64,000 nt of DNA from the NCBI RefSeq assembly GCF_021462225.1, contig NC_061794.1, forward strand, positions 21,401,284-21,465,283, written 5' to 3'. The translations under genes and the position numbers were made by a program. Under the pieces are notes generated by a model. The model saw only the letters and a program-made list of their open reading frames with translations. It did no database searches and had not been told where the DNA came from. Of this stretch, positions 59,225 through 64,000 are shown in pieces (position 1 is the stretch's first letter; every line of letters starts with the position of its first letter). This DNA comes from Girardinichthys multiradiatus (lineage: Eukaryota > Chordata > Actinopteri > Cyprinodontiformes > Goodeidae).

Positions 59225-59569
59225 AAGCTGCACGGTGGTACAGTTGGTAGCAATGTGGCCTTGCAGCAAAAATGTCCTGCGTTCGAGTCCCAGCCGGGGG
59301 TCTTTCTGCATGTAGTTTGCATGCGTGGGTTCTCTCCGGTTACTCTGGCTTCCTCCCACAGTCCAAAAACATGACTCTTAGGTTAACTGGTCTCTCTCAG
59401 TTCCCCTCAGGTGTGCATGGCTGTTTGTTCTGTGTGTCTCTGTGTTGCCCTGCGAATGACTGGCGATCTGTCCAGGGCGTACCCCACGTCTTTCCCGTAC
59501 ATCACTGGAGATAGGAACCAGCTCCCCTGCGACCCTGTACGGAAGAAGTGGGTGTAGATGGGTAGAGAG
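59225..59569 (+). mobile_element. SINE family 1, full-length copy
   Basis: A tRNA-like head has an A box TGGTACAGTTGG (59236-59247) and a B box CGTTCGAGTCC (59280-59290), the internal RNA polymerase III promoter. The body runs TCTTTCTGCATG, GTGGGTTCTCTCCGG, CTTCCTCCCACAGTCCAAAA, GGTTAACTGGTCTCTCTC, GTGTCTCTGTGTTGCCCTG and GGCGATCTGTCCAGGGCGTA, ending in a short GATGGGTAGAGAG tail. The 9-bp target duplication ACTTCTAAA lies at 59216-59224 and 59570-59578. It moves with LINE enzymes. The 80-codon frame inside is not a gene. Confidence 0.88.
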
Positions 59570-59976
59570 ACTTCTAAATAATGCAATCAATTGGCACATA
59601 ATTAGTAAATAAAGTCCATTTGTGAGTAATTTAATGTCCGTATAAATCCATCTCCTTTGTGAAGGCCTCAGGAGTTTGTGAGAGAACATTAACGAACAAT
59701 ACATACATCCTGAAGACCAACCAACACCGCAGACAGGTCTGGGTTTAAAGTCTAAAGCAGGGTTAAGTTGTAAAACAATATCCACAACTTTGAACATCTT
59801 TGGGTAATAAAACCATATATAACCATATAACCGTGATATAACCATCAACCTAAACTGACATGGTGGTGGCAGTATCATGGTGTGGGGATGCGTTTTGCAG
59901 CAGGACCAGGGAGGCTTTTCAGAATTGATGGAGATATGGGTGGAGCTAAAAATATGACATCCAAAGAACACGTGTT

Positions 59977-60324
59977 TGTCGGGGTCTGGGTTACAGTGTG
60001 TGTTTGTGTTTTGTGTGCAACTTTGTTTTCAGTTTCCAGATGGTGCTGTAGTTTCTCAGGTGAGCTGGGTGACAGGTGCAACTAATCTGCTGATTGCATG
60101 GAGGAGTATTTAAGCAGAAAGCTGCCAGCACTTCGATGCCAGAGTGTTTGCCTTCAGTGGTAACAAGCTCAGTCACTTCTAAGCTATGCTTTGTTCCTTG
60201 TCCCTTTGTTCACCCGTTCACGTTCCAGACTCACTTGCTGTAAATAAACACCTTTCACTGATTCAGTTGTTTCCTCAGAGTGTTCTTCTGTATGTGGGTC
60301 AGATCTATTACGAAAACAATGACA
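59977..60324 (+). mobile_element. Solo LTR of an LTR retrotransposon, 348 bp
   Basis: Begins TGTCGGGG and ends AATGACA, so TG...CA with TGTC/GACA as terminal inverted repeat. It is flanked by the 5-bp duplication GTGTT (59972-59976 and 60325-60329). Inside are a TATA-like TATTTAAG at 60107-60114 and a polyadenylation signal AATAAA at 60243-60248, about 135 bp apart, the usual U3-R layout. No internal gag/pol sequence is present, so the element was lost by LTR-LTR recombination. Superfamily (Gypsy-like or other) not decided. The orientation follows from the TATA and AATAAA signals. Confidence 0.85.
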
Positions 60325-60845
60325 GTGTTAGTGTTAGGCTGCAAGAATTGAGGTTCATGCTCAAGCAGAATGACGACCCTGTGGATACAGCCTGACCTAC
60401 AATGGAATTCTTTAGGTCAAAGCATACATGTGTTCGAATGGCCTAGTCAAAGTCTAGACCTAAATCCCACTGAGAATATTTTACAATTCTTGAAAACTGA
60501 TGTTCAAACAGTCTCCATCCACATTGACTGAAACTCAGTTATTTCGCAAAGACTAACGGACAAAAATTAAGTCTGTAGATGTATAAAGCTGGTAGAGAGG
60601 GACCTCAAAGTCTTGCAGCTGCAACTGCACTGTATACAAAGTATTCACTCAGGAGAAAGAATTCAAATGCCCAGCATAATTTCTTTCAAAATTGTTATTT
60701 GTAAACAATTCGCAAAACCATGTATCATTTTCATTCTACTTCACAATTATGTACTATTTACTAATAACGCAAATTGAAATTTGGGGTTGTAACATGAAAA
60801 TCGCGAAAAAGTTCAAGCGGTATGAATACTTTGCAGAGCACTGTA

Positions 60846-62845
60846 CATGTCATAAAAAAAACTGGAAAAGCAATCATTCATTAAATGTCAGAGGTGTCAC
60901 AATCCAGATAATTTGCAGAGTTTGGTTCTACATCTTTAAGCAGGAAGATACTAATAGAAGTGTCATCATATTCTGCTGAGCCCCTCTGTCCGTTACTCTT
61001 GCTGTGCCATGCAATGTTATGTTCCCTTAACATTTAGCAGGGTTCAAATCATCCTCCACTGCTCAGGAGGCTGCAAGGGCCAGATTGCACGCAAGTAAGC
61101 AGACACTCTGCACTTTATTATAGGCATCTGGGTATAATATTAGTCACCTCTACCAATACCAGCAAACCCTAACAGGAAAACCACGTGACAGGGCACAACA
61201 GACAAATCAATGGCACAAAACAGATTGCGCTGCAGAAGATTCCCTCTTTTGCTGACAGGCCATGGGACAGTTTGTGCTTTTAAAAAATAGCGACATCTTT
61301 TAAGGTGACCCCCAGAGTGCTTCTTATAAAATTACAAGAGACAGAAATCCATTTGCAACAGCGCTATAACACTGAGATTACATTGTTACTTTAGAGCCTT
61401 GGTGCAAATTAATTTGAGGTTCATTTCATGTATTATATAAATGGATGGTGGCGAGAAAATTAAATCCCAGCATTGCGCATTTCTTTATATTGTTTTATTT
61501 TCTGCAGTGGGTGTTTTGGATCATTGTGCTCTGCCATTCAATTGGCCAATGGGACAAGGTTCCAGCAGATTTAACTCTTTTATAGCCTCTGCTGTCAGAA
61601 AGAAGGAAGGACAAAAAGCATGCATTGCTTGCTTGCAAGAATAAAAGAAAGGACTTAAATATCTACAGACTTATACTGTAGGGAATATTTAAAGAGGATA
61701 TCTGTATAATGATGGAAAAGTATAATGTTTGAAAGTTTACCACGAGGACACTGCAGGTGTGTGCTTGTGTGTTCACCTGCCACTGACGTCCAGTTATTGT
61801 GTCTTGATGATTTAAGATGTATTTACTTAGAGGAGACTGCAGTACTGTAAAATGAAAAGTTCTGTTATTGGATTACTTAGTTTGCCTTACACTTTTATTC
61901 TCAGCTGTAAGTCATGTTGTAAGTGCAGCTTGTCAAGGAGAATAAAGGCCGAGCTTTTTAAAAGTGAAGCGAGTGATGAGACCTGTTCATGCAATATAAT
62001 GAATGACATTTGCAACTGTAGTTTATTAATATTTTCTTTTTAATATCTTGTCAAAACAGTAAAGAATTTGGAATTTAACAAAATACTTTTATTTTCACAA
62101 TGTTCTACAACTTCTAAGATGTTTCATACAGATGCTTTTATTATGATAAAGTGTCACATTATCATAAATAACTCCTCTATTCATACTCTGCTCCCTCCAG
62201 GATTCCTACAAATTTCAAAATAACATACTTTTCAAAACTGTAATTCAGACTCTAGAAAACATGTACATTGCTGAGTTTTATGATTTGTGTGTTCTACAAA
62301 ACTGGCCCTGAAGAATTCGCAGTGTATAAATGTATAAATGTTGCTATAAGAAAACTGGAATGGTTTATCCTGCATTCAATTCAGGTTTTTTTTAAAGCAG
62401 TTAATAATCTCTGATCCCTCTTTTTTGTAAAAATTACCGCAAAATATTACAGCCAATACTTTGGGGCACATCTAAACCAGACCCGGTTTAATAACCTCAG
62501 GTCAAAAACGAAACTAAGGGTGTTTAGAGGCAAAAAAGCAATGAAATTGACCATTTTTATCTGTGGGATCTGTCAGTAACTCCTGAAATGATTGATTCTG
62601 TTCTGACGTTGCAAATCAAAGATTAATGATGTTATTTAATTATAAATCAATTGGAAAAACACTTTATTTTTATAAACAAGACATTTATTTTTTAGATAAT
62701 AAAATAAGGACTAAAGTCATTTTTGCCATACTCTGCTGTTCCGTTTCCTTACTTATACAGCCTTGGAAAATGATAAAATCAAATCCCAAACTTTTCAAAT
62801 GTGGGTAGGAACCTTTTGGGCCTTAATAAACAGTTGCCTGTTCAG
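60846..62845. other. Non-coding stretch, candidate regulatory DNA at 61240-61680
   Basis: The part 61240-61680 is non-repetitive with GCTGACAGGCCATGGGACAG, GCAAATTAATTTGAGG, CATTCAATTGGCCAATGGGAC and TTTTATAGCC motifs, reminiscent of conserved regulatory DNA. Elsewhere AT-rich and featureless. Confidence 0.3.
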
Positions 62846-62851
62846 TAGCAG

Positions 62852-62947
62852 CAGCATCTCCCTGCCTGGGCCCGGCACCCTTTGGACCCGACACCAGTCA
62901 CACATATGGAAAGAGTTCAGAGCATGTCGACGGGGCAGCCCTGTCAG
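62852..62947 (+). other. Possible small exon (weak)
   Basis: An open GC-richer block is bounded by an AG after CCTGTTCAGTAGCAG and by a textbook donor CAG|GTAAGAGT at 62945-62955. The open frame would read QHLPAWARHPLDPTPVTHME and then RVQSMSTGQPCQ, which I cannot match to any family. The upstream pyrimidine tract is poor. The GC-rich block continues past the donor to about 63290, which argues for an old repeat or regulatory DNA instead. Confidence 0.2.
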
Positions 62948-62949
62948 GT

Positions 62950-63790
62950 AAGAGTATCTGAGCGTCTCATCTCCTATCTGGGGACCTTGGAGCCATGTGT
63001 CGACATGCATCGCAGTGTTAGCTACATCGCCTGGTCATATTGGGGACAGGAAAGAAGTGGCGGAACAGAAGCGCTCCAGATGTTCTTCATCAGTGGGCCA
63101 CAGGGGAAGTCTGTTACCACAACACCTGGCTCATTCTAGTCGGAGCTCGGCGGCTCAGCAGTGACGCTTTGCAACAGTCTGGCTACCTGACTGGAAAGAG
63201 ACTACTTGAAGATGGCACAAAATGCACAGATCGCATTGGCTGTGTATCAGGAAAATTACTCCATGGAACCAAAAATATACGCGTAATGTAAATTGGTCAT
63301 GTTGTAATTTAGTGTCAAAATCTAAACAGTCTAGCTGCATTTTTATCTCCAAATACAATTTTTATCTGCTTTTGCATTAAGTTTCTGAAAATACACATAT
63401 TAAAAAGTACAAACAGCAAGAAATTGCCCTTTACTTTAATGTGAAGCTGTGTTATTTCTTGTGATAATTATGTTGAGCATACTGTGCGTACACCCTGACA
63501 CCCTGCTATATAACCTTGCCCGCAACAGATTTGGTTTGTTTTCATTCTGAAGAGAATGCAAGGGACAGTGAAAAGGACAGAAGCCCAGGTGAAAAACGAC
63601 AGATGCCACGCTCAATAATACCAATGTTACTATCTCCTTGACCCCACGGGTCATCAAACAGCGACCCAAATTTGTTATATATTTTCCCTTGCTAGATCAA
63701 TGTTGGCATAAATTTGGGGCCTCAATGACAAGAATAAATTAAAACCGATCTATAAACAAGAGAATGCTGCACCCTGTGTTTATTCATGCA
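62950..63790. other. GC-richer unrecognised block, then AT-rich spacer
   Basis: 62950-63290 has balanced composition and an open frame of 83 codons (63040-63291, containing HNTWLILVGARRLSSDALQQ) without a recognised family. 63291-63790 holds nothing recognisable. Confidence 0.35.
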
Positions 63791-63814
63791 CAATATTTGC
63801 CCTGATTGACAGTA

Positions 63815-64000
63815 GGCGTGGGCTGATTACCGGTATCAAGGTGTACCAAGGTTTTAAAAAAAGAACAGTTTCAAAACCGCAAACATTTTCTATCAAACTT
63901 CTCTGACGGTTAAAAGTCCTTTCAACATGATTCCAGAAAAAGTGTTGGTGCGTTCAGGGTTTTTCTTGGCTGTACGGTGAAGAGGAGCATAGTGCTGCCC
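63815..64000. repeat. Possible DNA-transposon-type repeat, cut by window end
   Basis: GTGGGCTGATTACCGGTATCA, GGTGTACCAAGGTTTTAAAA and CAGTTTCAAAACCG resemble the start of a GGTATACC-rich fish repeat. The other end is outside the window. Confidence 0.35.

Larger units (their letters stand above)
59156..60845 (+). mobile_element. Decayed Tc1 transposon carrying two nested insertions
   Basis: The left end after TA reads GTTCCTTGCAAAAATAATCATG and the right end is GTATGAATACTTTGCAGAGCACTG. Visible parts are the 5' region (AAGTCCATTTGTGAGTAATTTAATG, TTTGTGAGAGAACATTAACGAAC), the catalytic core (CATGGTGGTGGCAGTATCATGG; the CAGAATGACGACCCT block), and a WPSQSLDLNPTEN segment in which the last glutamate survives at about 60470. 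Stops are numerous. A SINE (59225-59569) and a solo LTR (59977-60324) lie inside. Removing them joins the Tc1 sequence cleanly, so they arrived later. Confidence 0.88.

Noticed and set aside
59235..59295. A tRNA gene suggested by A and B boxes
   Set aside because: The boxes sit in the head of a 345-bp SINE with a target duplication. No acceptor stem or anticodon arm is convincing.
59272..59514. 80-codon Cys/Ser-rich frame at 59.3 kb
   Set aside because: It lies entirely within the SINE body.

Overview
This looks like 64 kb of teleost fish nuclear DNA from a gene desert or a very large intron. I found no convincing host protein-coding gene, no true tRNA or rRNA gene, and nothing bacterial or viral in organisation. 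The background is AT-rich and non-coding, interrupted by fish-type transposable elements: Rex3 and Rex1-like LINEs, L2-type LINEs, several Tc1 families, tRNA-headed SINEs, a hAT-like MITE and a solo LTR. Rex3 and Rex1 point to teleosts. The species cannot be fixed from the sequence.

Layout. 1-0.6 kb holds the tail of an old Tc1 copy. 3.3-4.9 kb is a strongly G/T-skewed block of unknown nature, followed by a pyrimidine tract, a small hairpin and a dispersed repeat (5.1-5.6 kb). 7.7-8.6 kb is a probable DNA-transposon relic. 10.5-11.1 kb is a Rex3 3' end with a SINE beside it. 12.02-13.59 kb is a complete young Tc1 element with an open 320-aa transposase. 15.3-15.8 kb is a 5'-truncated L2-type LINE. 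18.5-21.4 kb holds SINE, Tc1 and LINE scraps. 21.8-25.0 kb is a long Rex3 copy (endonuclease plus reverse transcriptase, broken by frameshifts) next to a tetranucleotide microsatellite. 25.5-28.3 kb holds a hAT-like MITE, a SINE and an internally rearranged L2 LINE. 31.5 and 43.8 kb carry two copies of an unnamed repeat. 41.8-43.0 kb holds a Tc1 relic, a Rex1-like endonuclease fragment and a strong hairpin. 46.46-48.03 kb is a 5'-truncated Rex3 insertion with a perfect 13-bp target duplication. 52.1-60.9 kb is a cluster of four decayed Tc1 copies, the last of which has been hit by both a SINE and an LTR element.

How the parts relate. The mobile elements form a readable timeline: old Tc1 relics first, then SINE and LTR insertions into one of them, Rex3 insertions, and finally the Tc1 at 12 kb, whose two 200-bp terminal repeats still match almost perfectly. 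Between the repeats lie stretches of mixed composition with many homeodomain- and TALE-like motifs (notably 17.4-18.1, 29.3-30.1, 37.5-38.0, 45.8-46.0, 53.7-54.0 and 55.8-56.1 kb). These look like conserved non-coding regulatory DNA, but conservation cannot be shown from one genome. No new multigene system is visible. The most unusual items are the G/T block, the hairpin at 42.9 kb, the unnamed repeat pairs and the in-frame deletion in the otherwise intact Tc1 transposase.
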